DNA of 64,000 bases from an uncultured Chitinophagaceae bacterium (GCA_937862815.1 CALMED010000027.1:62001-126000); one strand, 5' to 3'. Counted from the stretch's first letter, positions 26,817 through 35,566 are shown. Made by a program: numbers and translations. The notes: generated by a model not told the origin, from the letters alone.

Positions 26817-27626
26817 ATGATCAAGATGACAAAATATCTGATTGCTTCGGCCGCTGCCTTGTTCCTGCTGGCGCAGGTATCGGTTTCACAGGAAGTGTTG
26901 CAGGAAGGCATCATTCACATCAAAGTGGAGAATACCCCTGGTAATGATGCCGGTGGTCCTCCCCCCGGTGCACCCGAAGGAGCCATGGTGATGCGCATGG
27001 GCGATGGGGAAATCAAAACAAAAATCATGTTCAAGAATGGCATGAGCAAGGCAGAAACCGACATGGGTTTTGGCACCACGCAGATGATCTACGACAGCAA
27101 AACCCAAACCACCACCACCCTGTTCCAGGCCATGGGACGGAAAATGGGTTTCTACACCAATGAAGAAGAAATGAAGAAAATGATGGCGGGTGCCGACAGC
27201 GGTCGCCAGCGCATGCAGAACTTCAACCCCGACGTGTTTATTGAGTACCTGGGCGATACCAAAAAAATTGCCGGCATGGTCTGCAACAAAGCCCTCATCC
27301 GTTACAAGAACCGGCGGGGGGAAGAGCAACAGCAGGCCGTATGGTACAGTCCCGAATTCAAGGCGGGTGAAAACTTCCGGATGAACGACATGATGCGCAT
27401 GGCAAATGTACCCGGCCTGAACAAGCTCAAAGGTTTCCCCATGGAATTTGAAATGACCCGGCCCAACGGCGCCAGAACCTTTTACCAGGTGACCAAGGTG
27501 GATCTGAAAGCAAAAATTGACGACAAGGTATTTGTCATCCCCAAAGACTACGATGTAAAACCCATGAGCGAAATGAACCAGGGTGGCGGCGGACGAGGCA
27601 ATTTTATATTCCGGATGGGCAACTAA
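26817..27626 (+). CDS. DUF4412-like exported protein
   Basis: 269 aa, or 266 from the second Met. A signal peptide (KYLIASAAALFLLAQVSVSQ) is followed by a beta-rich domain with repeated KTKIMFKNGMSKAETDMGFG, DSKTQTTTTLFQAMGRK and KKIAGMVCNKALIRYKN elements, as in DUF4412/GLPGLI-type periplasmic proteins. Methionine content is high (MVMRMGDGE, MNDMMRMANVPG), which could be relevant to metal or oxidant contact but is not diagnostic. Monocistronic, ending in a terminator. Function unknown. Confidence 0.65.
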   Translation: MIKMTKYLIASAAALFLLAQVSVSQEVLQEGIIHIKVENTPGNDAGGPPPGAPEGAMVMRMGDGEIKTKIMFKNGMSKAETDMGFGTTQMIYDSKTQTTTTLFQAMGRKMGFYTNEEEMKKMMAGADSGRQRMQNFNPDVFIEYLGDTKKIAGMVCNKALIRYKNRRGEEQQQAVWYSPEFKAGENFRMNDMMRMANVPGLNKLKGFPMEFEMTRPNGARTFYQVTKVDLKAKIDDKVFVIPKDYDVKPMSEMNQGGGGRGNFIFRMGN

Positions 27627-27650
27627 ACCTTACTGCAGTTTAAAACAGCA

Positions 27651-27673
27651 AACCTCCTCCGGGAGGTTTTTTT
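27651..27673 (+). terminator. Intrinsic terminator after DUF4412-like gene
   Basis: A stem AACCTCC / GGAGGTT with loop TCCG, followed by TTTTT (TTTTTTT in total from the stem end). Confidence 0.8.
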
Positions 27674-27741
27674 ATTCCTGCAAGTTATATGCGATATAAC
27701 ATTCTTTCATTTTCGTTAAGTTAATTCGGACTTAATTCAAG

Positions 27742-27759
27742 TTGCAGTTATAACTGCAA
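27742..27759. promoter_or_regulatory. 18-bp perfect palindrome upstream of SPFH gene
   Basis: TTGCAGTTATAACTGCAA is self-complementary along its whole length and lies 37 nt before the start codon at 27797. A -7-like TATCCTTG (27774-27781) follows it. A repressor or activator site is plausible. Confidence 0.4.
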
Positions 27760-27796
27760 TGCCAAACAGTTGTTATCCTTGCATAAATCTACTGCC

Positions 27797-28594
27797 ATGG
27801 ACATAAAACACTACTTTGCCGCCGCCTGCCTTGCTGTTCTTTTCAGCTCCTGTGCCGTAATACGCCAGGGAGAAGTGGGCGTAAAACGAAAAGTCGGGAA
27901 ACTGCAACCCACGGTGTACCAGCCGGGAGCCGTTACCTTCAATCCATTCACGTCTACCGTCATCAAGGTTTCCACACAAACCGACAACATTGAGGTCAAC
28001 CTCGATCTTCCGTCCAAGGAAGGACTGACGATCAAAAGCCAGATTTCCATTCTCTACCACGTAAAGCCGGAGATGGTTCCCAACATCCTGCAGAACATCG
28101 GAACCGACTACGAACGCACCGTGATCCTCGCCGTGTTCCGGTCGGCCGCTTCCGATGTAACGGCCCGTTTCATGGCCAAGGAAATGCACACCAGTCAACG
28201 TTCGGTGATAGAAGCCGAAATCAAGGAGGTGATGCAGAAGCAACTGCAGCACCGGGGATTTGAAGTGGAGGCGGTATTGCTGAAGAGTATTGTACTGCCG
28301 GCCGGGTTGTCCACTGCCATCCAGCAACGCATGGAAGCCGAGCAACAGGCCCAGCAGATGGAGTTTATCCTCCAGCGGGAACGGCAGGAAGCTGAACGCA
28401 AGATCATTGAAGCACAGGGCTTGCGGGACGCCCAGAAAATCATTTCGGAGGGGCTGAATGAATTCTTCATCAAATGGAAAAGCCTGGAAGTATTCAAGGA
28501 ACTGTCACAATCGCCCAACACCAAGGTCATCATCACCGATGGGAAAACCCCTTTGCTGATTGATCCCTCATCCGGTCAGGTGAATAAAAAGTAA
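27797..28594 (+). CDS. SPFH/Band 7 (prohibitin-like) lipoprotein
   Basis: 265 aa from the ATG at 27797 (MDIKHYFAAACLAVLFSSCA); the ATG at 27770 adds nine residues before the signal. The lipobox LFSSC makes it a lipoprotein. The Band 7 domain covers about residues 25-190 with VGVKRKVGKLQPTVYQPGAV and ILQNIGTDYERTVILAVFRS. A C-terminal coiled coil (QQAQQMEFILQRERQEAERK) drives oligomerisation in this family. Members scaffold membrane microdomains; the partner here is not evident. Confidence 0.85.
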   Translation: MDIKHYFAAACLAVLFSSCAVIRQGEVGVKRKVGKLQPTVYQPGAVTFNPFTSTVIKVSTQTDNIEVNLDLPSKEGLTIKSQISILYHVKPEMVPNILQNIGTDYERTVILAVFRSAASDVTARFMAKEMHTSQRSVIEAEIKEVMQKQLQHRGFEVEAVLLKSIVLPAGLSTAIQQRMEAEQQAQQMEFILQRERQEAERKIIEAQGLRDAQKIISEGLNEFFIKWKSLEVFKELSQSPNTKVIITDGKTPLLIDPSSGQVNKK

Positions 28595-28603
28595 TCTCCG
28601 GAA

Positions 28604-28638
28604 CAAGCCCCGCGCTCTTCGTTGCGGGGCTTGATTTT
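28604..28638 (+). terminator. Intrinsic terminator after SPFH gene
   Basis: A 10-bp stem CAAGCCCCGC / GCGGGGCTTG with a 10-nt loop, followed by ATTTTTA. Confidence 0.75.
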
Positions 28639-28678
28639 TACCACCGTCCGTTAGCCCGCAGTTTCCCCTGCGAACCCG

Positions 28679-28686
28679 TATTTTTG
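28679..28686 (+). promoter_or_regulatory. -7 element of argS
   Basis: TATTTTTG fits TAnnTTTG and lies 11 nt before the argS ATG, giving a very short leader. No TTG -33 was found at the right spacing. Confidence 0.45.
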
Positions 28687-28697
28687 CCGCCAAAACA

Positions 28698-30482
28698 ATG
28701 CGCATGGGCATCCAGGAACAGATACGGCAGGCCACCATCCGGAGCGTGGAGCAACTCTACGGTAAAACAATCAGCGGAAGCGATTTCCAGATCAACCGTA
28801 CCAAGCCGGAGTTTGAAGGCGATTACACCATCGTTTTGTTTTCGCTGCTCAAAGCGCTGGGAAAAAGTCCGGATGCACTGGGCCGCGAACTGGGCACCCA
28901 CCTTACGGCTTCACATCCCGATCTGTTCACCGGTTACCAGCTGATCAAAGGTTTTCTGAACCTGACCGTGAGTGACCGTTACTGGTCCTCCCTCCTGCTC
29001 CGTCACTACAACGATCCCTGCTTTGGAAAAGGAGCGTTAAAAAACCAGCGGGTGATGGTGGAATACGCTTCCCCCAATACCAACAAGCCCCTGCACCTGG
29101 GGCACCTGCGCAACATCTTCCTGGGCTGGAGTATTGCCGAAATCTGCAAAGCCAACGGGTACGATGTGGTGAAAACCTGCATCGTCAACGACCGGGGCAT
29201 TCACATCTGTAAAAGCATGATCGCCTGGCAGCGCTATGCCAACGGCACCACCCCGCAGCAGGCAGGGGTGAAGGGCGATCATTTTGTTGGCGATTATTAC
29301 GTGCGCTACAACGAAGCCTTTAAACAGGAAGTGGAGGAACTGGTGGCACAGGGCCTGCCACGGGAAACCGCCGAAAAAGAGGCCCCCATTTTTAAAGCCG
29401 CCCGGCAGATGCTGCTCGACTGGGAGGCAGGCAAACCGGAGGTGCTGCAACTGTGGCGCGACATGAACGGATGGGTATACGAGGGATTTGACGCCACCTA
29501 CCGCCGTATCGGCAGCGACTTCGAAAAAATTTATTACGAAAGCGACACCTACCTGCTGGGCAAAAAGACGGTGCAGGAGGGTTTAAGCAAAGGCGTTTTT
29601 GTGCAGAAGGAAGACGGCAGTGTTTGGATTGACCTGACCGCAGACGGATTGGATGAAAAAATTGTGCAGCGCAAAGACGGCACATCCGTGTACATCACCC
29701 AGGACATTGGCCTGGCTCAGCAGAAATACGATGAATACCGGATGAGCCAGAGCATTTATGTAATTGGGGATGAGCAGAACTATCACATGAAAGTGCTGCA
29801 GCTGATCTGCCAGAAGCTGGGACTCCCTTCGGCCGATGGTATCTACCACCTCAGCTACGGCATGGTGGAGCTGCCCACCGGTAAGATGAAAAGCCGGGAA
29901 GGCACCGTGGTGGACGCCGATGACCTGCTCAATGAAATGGAATCCATCGCCCGGCAGAAAACGGAAGAGCTGGGTAAAGTGCAGGACTTTACTGCCGATG
30001 AATTGCAGACGCTTTACACAACCCTGGGACTGGGCGCCCTGAAATATTATTTGCTGCGGGTGGACCCCCGGAAAAAAATGATCTTCAACCCGCAGGAGTC
30101 CATAGATTTTCACGGACACACCGGCCCGTTTATCCAGTACACGCATGCCCGCATCCGCTCCATCCTTCGGAAACAGGCACCCGATGCCACAACAGCACTC
30201 ACCGCAGAAGCCCTGTTGCCGCTGGAAAAGGAATTGCTGCTCACGCTGGAGCAATACCCCACCGTTGTGGAAGAAGCCGGCACCCAGCACGATCCGTCGC
30301 AGGTAGCCAACTACGTGTACCACCTGGCCAAGACCTACAATTCATTCTACACCGAACATTCCGTAATGCAGGCCGAGAGCCCTGGTAAAAAGCAATTCCG
30401 GCTCCTGCTCTGTGCCTTTACAACCCAGGTGATTGCCAGCGGCATGCAACTGCTGGGCATACGGGTTCCCGACCGGATGTAA
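28698..30482 (+). CDS. argS: Arginyl-tRNA synthetase
   Basis: 594 aa, the usual length. A class I synthetase that charges tRNA-Arg. The HIGH motif is present as HLGHLRN in ASPNTNKPLHLGHLRNIFLG, and the N-terminal additional domain is present. The C-terminal anticodon-binding helical domain includes AKTYNSFYTEHSVM near residue 550. KSREGTVVDADDLLNE covers the KMSK-equivalent region (KMKSREG). Confidence 0.95.
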   Translation: MRMGIQEQIRQATIRSVEQLYGKTISGSDFQINRTKPEFEGDYTIVLFSLLKALGKSPDALGRELGTHLTASHPDLFTGYQLIKGFLNLTVSDRYWSSLLLRHYNDPCFGKGALKNQRVMVEYASPNTNKPLHLGHLRNIFLGWSIAEICKANGYDVVKTCIVNDRGIHICKSMIAWQRYANGTTPQQAGVKGDHFVGDYYVRYNEAFKQEVEELVAQGLPRETAEKEAPIFKAARQMLLDWEAGKPEVLQLWRDMNGWVYEGFDATYRRIGSDFEKIYYESDTYLLGKKTVQEGLSKGVFVQKEDGSVWIDLTADGLDEKIVQRKDGTSVYITQDIGLAQQKYDEYRMSQSIYVIGDEQNYHMKVLQLICQKLGLPSADGIYHLSYGMVELPTGKMKSREGTVVDADDLLNEMESIARQKTEELGKVQDFTADELQTLYTTLGLGALKYYLLRVDPRKKMIFNPQESIDFHGHTGPFIQYTHARIRSILRKQAPDATTALTAEALLPLEKELLLTLEQYPTVVEEAGTQHDPSQVANYVYHLAKTYNSFYTEHSVMQAESPGKKQFRLLLCAFTTQVIASGMQLLGIRVPDRM

Positions 30483-30523
30483 AACCAATTCAGAGGTCGC
30501 GCTGTTACTATAGAAAAAATTGC

Positions 30524-30985
30524 ATGCGCCTGCAACTGGAACGCTTTCCCCATGGTGTGCACTTCATCCGGGTACCATCAAAAACCGCAGAGCTTTTCAT
30601 TGGCAAGGGCAGCCGCCGGGTGTTGTGTACCATCAACCAGGCGCCTCCTTTTCACTGCGCCTTCATGCGAACAAAAGAAGGTGATTACTATGTGCACCTC
30701 GGTACCAGCCAGGTGAGGAAAATGAAATTAAAAGCCGGCAGTTCCGTAGCGGTGCGGTTTTCAGAAGATGTGACGGAGCACCAGTTTGAAGTGCCGGAGG
30801 AATTTGCCGCCGTATTAGAAAGTGACCCGGAAGCTGAAGCGCTGTTCCGGAAGCTGACTCCGGGCAATCAACGGGGACTGCTGTATCTCGTTACACGCTT
30901 ACGCAGCAGCGAAAAGCGGATCGAACGTTCGCTGCACATTGCGGAAAAAATGAAAGCAGGCATCACTTCTCCCCGGGCCATGTAA
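30524..30985 (+). CDS. YdeI/OmdA-like protein with DUF1905 domain
   Basis: 153 aa. The N-terminal DUF1905-like barrel (HFIRVPSKTAELFIGKGSRR, VHLGTSQVRKMKLKAGSSVA) is followed by a YdeI/OmpD-associated helical tail with GNQRGLLYLVTRLRSSEKRI. Family members are linked to resistance to bacteriocins or peptides, on weak evidence. It follows argS by 41 nt. It converges on the TonB receptor gene with 2 nt between stops. Confidence 0.75.
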   Translation: MRLQLERFPHGVHFIRVPSKTAELFIGKGSRRVLCTINQAPPFHCAFMRTKEGDYYVHLGTSQVRKMKLKAGSSVAVRFSEDVTEHQFEVPEEFAAVLESDPEAEALFRKLTPGNQRGLLYLVTRLRSSEKRIERSLHIAEKMKAGITSPRAM

Positions 30986-30987
30986 GC

Positions 30988-33228
30988 TCATCGGTCGAGG
31001 TGTACCCGGAAGCCCAGCAACAGCTGGCGCCCGATCATCGGCGCATAATTGTAACCGGGATCAAACGTATAGCCAAAAGGGTTGGTGGTGACATCATCCA
31101 CCGTACGGTCGAAAGGATCAAAGGGGCGCATGATGGGATTCCGCGGCAGGAAGTTGAAGAGGTTGCGGATGCCGGCCAGCAGTTCCACCTGTTCGGCCGG
31201 TTTCCAGGTAAACTGCAGGTTCAGCAGGTTGAACCAGGGCGATTGCTCCGGCCGGAAATCATTGGGTAATACGGGCAGGTACATGGGGCCTGTCCAGCGC
31301 CCGCTGAGATCGGCGGTCAATTGCCAGGGACGATACTTCCAGGAAAGCAGGTAAGTACCACTCAGGCGCGGCGCAAACAACTGGGGCATTTTTTCTTTTT
31401 CTGCGTCCGCAATAAACACATCCATCCAGGTTACGCCTGCATTGAAGCGCAGTCCCTTGCTGCCGGCCCAGTCGAGAGAGGCCGAGAGTCCACGCGACAC
31501 AGCAAATCCATCCAGGTTGTCGTAGATGATGCGGTTAGGATCGGTGAAATAATCGGGGAGGATGCGGTTGCTGAAATGGGTGTAAAAACCGTTCACATCA
31601 AGCGATAACAACCCGGCTGCCAGTTTTTGCTGTGCCGCATAATTCAGGTTCATATTCCAGCTGCGCTCGGGTTTCAGGCGGTTGCGGATCTCCACAATGC
31701 GGGCGCCGGTGAGGGCCGCATGGTCTTCGGTGAAAAGATTCACCAGGCGGAATCCGTTGCCGGCTGTTAACCGCAGGGTCTGGTTGCCGGCAACCGCATA
31801 CTTCAAGCTGAGCCGGGGCGCCAGCACGGGGGCATGTACATTGGTGAGCTCCATCCGAAGGCCGGTCAGGACCGTCAGGCGGTTGTGCTGCCATTCATCC
31901 TGTGCAAACAACCCGGCCATGTGGGTAATGGACGGCAGGTTGCCACCCCCCAGGCTTTGCGTTGCAGGCGTATTGTCGTCATAGCCGATCCGGCTCACCG
32001 GTATGCCGGCCAGGAAGCGGTGACGGCCCAGGTTGCGGCTCCAGCGAACCTGGGCGAAAGCGGTGGACTGCCGCCCGATGTACAGCATTTCGCCGTAGGC
32101 AGAATTCTGGTGGTGCAGGTTGTAGGAAAACTCACTGATGAATTGCTCTTTGCCCACCTGGAAACCATACTGACCGACCGCTTCCAGCCGGTTGGTAAAG
32201 ATGCTTTCGCCATATACTTCGTTGCCCGTCCGGTGCACCGGCTTCCACTGCATTTCGCCACCCCACCGGTCTTCGTACACATACCGCAGGGCCAGGTTAA
32301 AGGGCTGATTAGTTGCCCGGTGGAAGTTCCACTTGTTAAACAATGAAACACGGTTGGTGAGGGCCACATCCGTAAAATTATCCTGGTTCACATCCCAGCG
32401 CTGGTTGAAGCGGAAATGATTAAAGCCCAGCAGCGCAGATGACCGCCCGACTTTCAGCGAACCTGCCAGATCGGTATTGTGTTCACCGTAGCTGGTGGAA
32501 AAATGTTCCACCCCCACCCGGTTGGCGGACGCCGGGTCGCGGGTAATGATGTTGATGATACCGGCTACGGCCGAGCTGCCGTACAAGGTAGAGGCCGGTC
32601 CTTTCACCACTTCAACCCGCTTGATGAGACTGTTGGGAATGCCCATGAAACCATACACCGATGACAGGGCGCTTACCACCGGCATGCCATCTATCAGCAC
32701 CAGGGTGTAGGGGCCGTCCAGTCCGTTGATCCGGATTTCGCCGGTATTGCACACATTGCAGGTGAGTTGGGGCAGTACCCCATTCACCATCCCCAGTGCT
32801 TCAAAGAGGTTGCTGGTGACGTTCCGCTGGAAAAAGCGGGCGGCATACGATTCTACAGGGATGGGACTCTGGAGCCGGGTAACCGACTGCAGGCCGGCAC
32901 TGATCACCACTTCCTGCAGTTCACCGGTTGCAGGTTGCAACTGCAATTCGGTAAACGACTTACCCGGAAGCAGACGAAAACGTTCAATATGAAATCCTGC
33001 CGCCGACACCCACACCCACATGGTATCACCTGGTTGAGGAGTGATCCACAGCCGGCCGGCTGCATCCGCCAGCAAGCGGGTGCTGTCGGGCAACTGCACC
33101 GTTGCCCCGGCTACCGGCTCATCAGTTTGGGCATGCAGGATCCGGACCTGCACACCCGAACGGGATTGCGCAAACGCGGTTGTAAGGAACAGATGAAAAC
33201 TGATGACCAGGGATAGCCAGCGATACAA
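30988..33228 (-). CDS. TonB-dependent outer-membrane receptor, metal-type plug
   Basis: 746 aa: signal peptide to about residue 20 (SFHLFLTTAFAQ), then a CarboxypepD-like N-terminal domain (residues ~25-110, VRILHAQTDEPVAGATVQLP). The plug has VLIDGMPVVSALSSVYGF and VEVVKGPASTLYGSSAVAGI, and a 22-strand-type barrel ends in aromatic/charged residues (LLLGFRVHLDR). The plug carries CNVCNTGEIRINGLDGPYT. A CxxC here is typical of a Bacteroidota receptor subgroup found beside HMA proteins, suggesting copper or another soft metal, free or chelated. The neighbouring genes fit this. A DtxR/MntR-like operator overlaps its promoter. Confidence 0.85.
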   Translation of the reverse strand: MYRWLSLVISFHLFLTTAFAQSRSGVQVRILHAQTDEPVAGATVQLPDSTRLLADAAGRLWITPQPGDTMWVWVSAAGFHIERFRLLPGKSFTELQLQPATGELQEVVISAGLQSVTRLQSPIPVESYAARFFQRNVTSNLFEALGMVNGVLPQLTCNVCNTGEIRINGLDGPYTLVLIDGMPVVSALSSVYGFMGIPNSLIKRVEVVKGPASTLYGSSAVAGIINIITRDPASANRVGVEHFSTSYGEHNTDLAGSLKVGRSSALLGFNHFRFNQRWDVNQDNFTDVALTNRVSLFNKWNFHRATNQPFNLALRYVYEDRWGGEMQWKPVHRTGNEVYGESIFTNRLEAVGQYGFQVGKEQFISEFSYNLHHQNSAYGEMLYIGRQSTAFAQVRWSRNLGRHRFLAGIPVSRIGYDDNTPATQSLGGGNLPSITHMAGLFAQDEWQHNRLTVLTGLRMELTNVHAPVLAPRLSLKYAVAGNQTLRLTAGNGFRLVNLFTEDHAALTGARIVEIRNRLKPERSWNMNLNYAAQQKLAAGLLSLDVNGFYTHFSNRILPDYFTDPNRIIYDNLDGFAVSRGLSASLDWAGSKGLRFNAGVTWMDVFIADAEKEKMPQLFAPRLSGTYLLSWKYRPWQLTADLSGRWTGPMYLPVLPNDFRPEQSPWFNLLNLQFTWKPAEQVELLAGIRNLFNFLPRNPIMRPFDPFDRTVDDVTTNPFGYTFDPGYNYAPMIGRQLLLGFRVHLDR

Positions 33229-33239
33229 TTGGTTTTAAT

Positions 33240-33255
33240 TTTAGACAAACCTAAA
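33240..33255. promoter_or_regulatory. DtxR/MntR-type operator candidate overlapping TonB gene promoter
   Basis: TTTAGACAAACCTAAA has inverted TTTAG/CTAAA half-sites separated by 6 bp and matches the DtxR/MntR/SirR-type TTTAGGTTAACCTAAA pattern at 13 of 16 positions. It covers the -7 box TAGGTTTG (minus strand, 33246-33253), a placement expected for a metal-dependent repressor. Confidence 0.5.
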
Positions 33256-33316
33256 TATTTATTTTGTAATTTAAAAATTAAAATTAACCACAACGCCAAA
33301 AAAATATCCGCCCAAC

Positions 33317-33341
33317 AAAAAAGGCCCCATACAGGGCCTTT
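33317..33341 (-). terminator. Intrinsic terminator before TonB receptor gene
   Basis: An 8-bp stem AAAGGCCC / GGGCCTTT with a run of Ts on the minus strand. It follows the beta-barrel gene and shows that the TonB receptor is a separate transcription unit. Confidence 0.7.
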
Positions 33342-33418
33342 ATCCATTCAACGACAGCATTTTTTTTGGGGTAAAAGGCGTTGCAGCCATCGGAAGAAGG
33401 AACGGACGGTGTGCATCA

Positions 33419-34231
33419 TCAAAAGGCATTTAGAAAATAATGCTCCACACTCAGAAATACCGATTCCCGGGCCATCCGGTGTGCGTTTCCGGCTACCTGG
33501 AAACGACCGCCCAGGTTGAAGCGGGTACGACTGTTGAAGATGAGTTGCAGGGCCGGGGCCAGGTCGGTAAACCCGGCGCCGAGGTCGGTGTTCCGCTGTC
33601 CCAGCAATTCGCAGTACAGGTTCAGATTGGTTTGCTGGTAGCTGGTATAGCTCCGCGGAAAAAGCAGGTAGCCCATGGAAAGATTGTATTGAAGAGCTTC
33701 GTTCGAGAAGGGACGTCCGTAACTCACTTTGTCCTTCTGTTCCAGTTGACGCACGTAAGAAAGCCCGCCGGAAACAGCCAACTTTTTGACGAGTTGGGTG
33801 GCAATCAGGCCAGTTTGGATACCGCTGTTATCTCCCTCCAGGTTGAACTCCTGGTACACGAGCGGATTCCGGCTCCACGCACCCTGGGCGTAAGCGGCTA
33901 ACCGGAAGTGGCGGTGCACCGCATCACTGCTGAAAAAACGATACTTGGTGTACAACCGGGCCCCCTCCCATTGCAGGCCGTTGCGGAAAAACATGTCGGA
34001 AAAATTCAGGGAACCGGCCAGCATCAGGTTTTTGGTGAGACCTGCCTGCAGTTCAGGCATCAGGCGGTATTCACGATTGCCACTGTGTACGGAGCGCATG
34101 GTTTTTATGCCCGTTTTGGCCACCAGGGAATGGGACGGTATGTTGGAGGCCGGATTGGAAAACACATAGAGTTCCTGTGAAAAACTGTACAAAGGTGAAG
34201 CGAGCAGCAGACAGATGATCCATTTTTGCAT
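33419..34231 (-). CDS. Outer-membrane beta-barrel-like protein of the metal cluster
   Basis: 270 aa with a signal peptide (KWIICLLLASPLYSFSQ) and many amphipathic beta strands; aromatic residues alternate throughout and the C-terminus is VEHYFLNAF. It begins ELYVFSNPASNIPSHSLVAK after cleavage. The family is often encoded beside HMA and TonB genes in this phylum, from memory of such clusters; function unknown. It starts 11 nt after the HMA gene stop, so they form an operon. Confidence 0.65.
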   Translation of the reverse strand: MQKWIICLLLASPLYSFSQELYVFSNPASNIPSHSLVAKTGIKTMRSVHSGNREYRLMPELQAGLTKNLMLAGSLNFSDMFFRNGLQWEGARLYTKYRFFSSDAVHRHFRLAAYAQGAWSRNPLVYQEFNLEGDNSGIQTGLIATQLVKKLAVSGGLSYVRQLEQKDKVSYGRPFSNEALQYNLSMGYLLFPRSYTSYQQTNLNLYCELLGQRNTDLGAGFTDLAPALQLIFNSRTRFNLGGRFQVAGNAHRMARESVFLSVEHYFLNAF

Positions 34232-34242
34232 GTGTGGTAGCT

Positions 34243-34755
34243 TTAAATGGTTACGTGATAAACACGACGCCCTTCGTGTGTACCTGTTTTATAGGTCGCA
34301 GCCCGGATCTGTGTTTCCAGTTTTTTGAACTCTTTGGGCAGAACGAAATTCTTATCCACAACCCGGATGCTTTTTAACCCGTGCAGTAGTTCTTCTTTAC
34401 CTCCTACCAATACAAGGAAAAGGGTACCCAGTTCCACCGGTTGATTGGAGAAAAGCCGCTGACCCGAAAACAAAACCTGTACATCCAGACGGGCTACGCT
34501 GAAACCAGCACCTTCCACTTTGCGGCGGAGGGCATCAAAATCCACGGAAGCACCCGTTTTGAACTGTATGATAAAGGCAGACTGTTCCAGGTCGGCATCA
34601 ATTGAAGAAACAAAATCAAGTGTCTGTAATGCTTTCTGGATGGAGTTGCTGCACATGGCACAGGTAAGGCCACTGGCCTGCAGCCGGGCCGACTGCACCT
34701 GCGCCGGGCCAAGCAGGTAACACAGCAGCAGCGCCCCGGTTAATAGGAATCGCAT
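34243..34755 (-). CDS. Exported heavy-metal-associated (HMA) domain protein
   Basis: 170 aa with a signal peptide (RFLLTGALLLCYLLGPAQVQ) and an HMA fold at residues ~22-92. The metal motif is GLTCAMCSNSIQKAL, the CxxC of copper chaperones, and the loop ends GAGFSVARLDV. The C-terminal half has no recognised domain. A periplasmic metal carrier is likely. First gene of a two-gene operon with the barrel protein. A Cys-rich ORF begins upstream and overlaps its start. Confidence 0.78.
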   Translation of the reverse strand: MRFLLTGALLLCYLLGPAQVQSARLQASGLTCAMCSNSIQKALQTLDFVSSIDADLEQSAFIIQFKTGASVDFDALRRKVEGAGFSVARLDVQVLFSGQRLFSNQPVELGTLFLVLVGGKEELLHGLKSIRVVDKNFVLPKEFKKLETQIRAATYKTGTHEGRRVYHVTI

Positions 34756-34918
34756 AATCTTGTATTACCGATGAGAAATGAGGTACAGGGAGCGGAGAAA
34801 CCTGTTCACCGCTGCAACGGGAAAAACAGGGGCTGCATCCTGAAACATTTAAACAACCGGAGGCTGCTGAACTAACGGTGCAGCAGGCTTCATTGCGAAC
34901 CTCCGCATGCTTTTCCAT
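34756..34918 (-). other. Cys-rich upstream ORF overlapping the HMA gene start
   Basis: An ATG at 34918 opens a frame whose first 35 residues hold six cysteines (NEACCTVSSAASGC, then SGCSPCFSRC). It continues through the HMA start and stops at 34616. It may be chance, or a translated metal-sensing upstream ORF. No ribosome binding evidence is available; only the part before the HMA gene is given here. Confidence 0.25.
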
Positions 34919-34969
34919 TCACAGCAGTTCCGAGATGTACATCGTGAAACAGCCCCTGCCTGGTCCTTA

Positions 34970-35566
34970 TCAGGATTTGCAGCAGGACTTATCGGTACAA
35001 GTTGCTGCATGACCTTCTTTCTTGTCTTTGCAGGCTCCTTCGTGAGTGCAGGCGGCTTTTCCTTCGCCGGAGCAGCATTTGCCTTCCTTCATTTTGCAGG
35101 AAGCGCAGCAACCACCTTCAGCGGAGCAAGTGCCTTGTTTGCAGCAATCGGATTTGCCTTCGCTCTTTTTGCAGCAATCTTTGTTGCCCTCGCATTTACC
35201 TTCTTTCATGCAGCAGGCACCGGCGGCGGCAGGTGCGGATGCGGTCTTGCGGTCGTATTTGCAGCAACCATGCAGGTTGTTGTATACCTCATCGGGAGCC
35301 GTGTACTTCTCATTATCGTAGCCCACATCGGCAATGCCCTTCTGGATCTTGTCTTCGGAGGTTTTGGATGGTTTGTAGGTGACCGTCAGCATTTTGGAAT
35401 TCACATCCCAATTGGCAATGGTGGCGCCGCTGTTTTTAGCAGCCCCTTCGATGGTGGTCTTGCACATACCGCAGTTGCCCCATACCTTAAAGGTGGCAGT
35501 CTTGGTTTGGGCGAAAGCAAAACTCACGAGGAAGAAGAAAGAAAATAATATTGATAACTTTTTCAT
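34970..35566 (-). CDS. HMA protein with metallothionein-like Cys-rich tail
   Basis: 198 aa from the ATG at 35566 (MKKLSILFSFFFLVSFAFAQ, a signal peptide). An HMA domain with WGNCGMCKTTIEGAAK spans about residues 20-90. It is followed by a ~100-residue low-complexity tail with 20 cysteines, mostly CC or CxxC pairs among Lys/Glu/Gly (KDCCKKSEGKSDCCKQG, EGGCCASCKMKEGKCC). The tail resembles a metallothionein-type metal store. The combination suggests capture of soft metals in the periplasm or outside the cell. A 19-bp inverted repeat lies at its promoter. Confidence 0.8.
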   Translation of the reverse strand: MKKLSILFSFFFLVSFAFAQTKTATFKVWGNCGMCKTTIEGAAKNSGATIANWDVNSKMLTVTYKPSKTSEDKIQKGIADVGYDNEKYTAPDEVYNNLHGCCKYDRKTASAPAAAGACCMKEGKCEGNKDCCKKSEGKSDCCKQGTCSAEGGCCASCKMKEGKCCSGEGKAACTHEGACKDKKEGHAATCTDKSCCKS

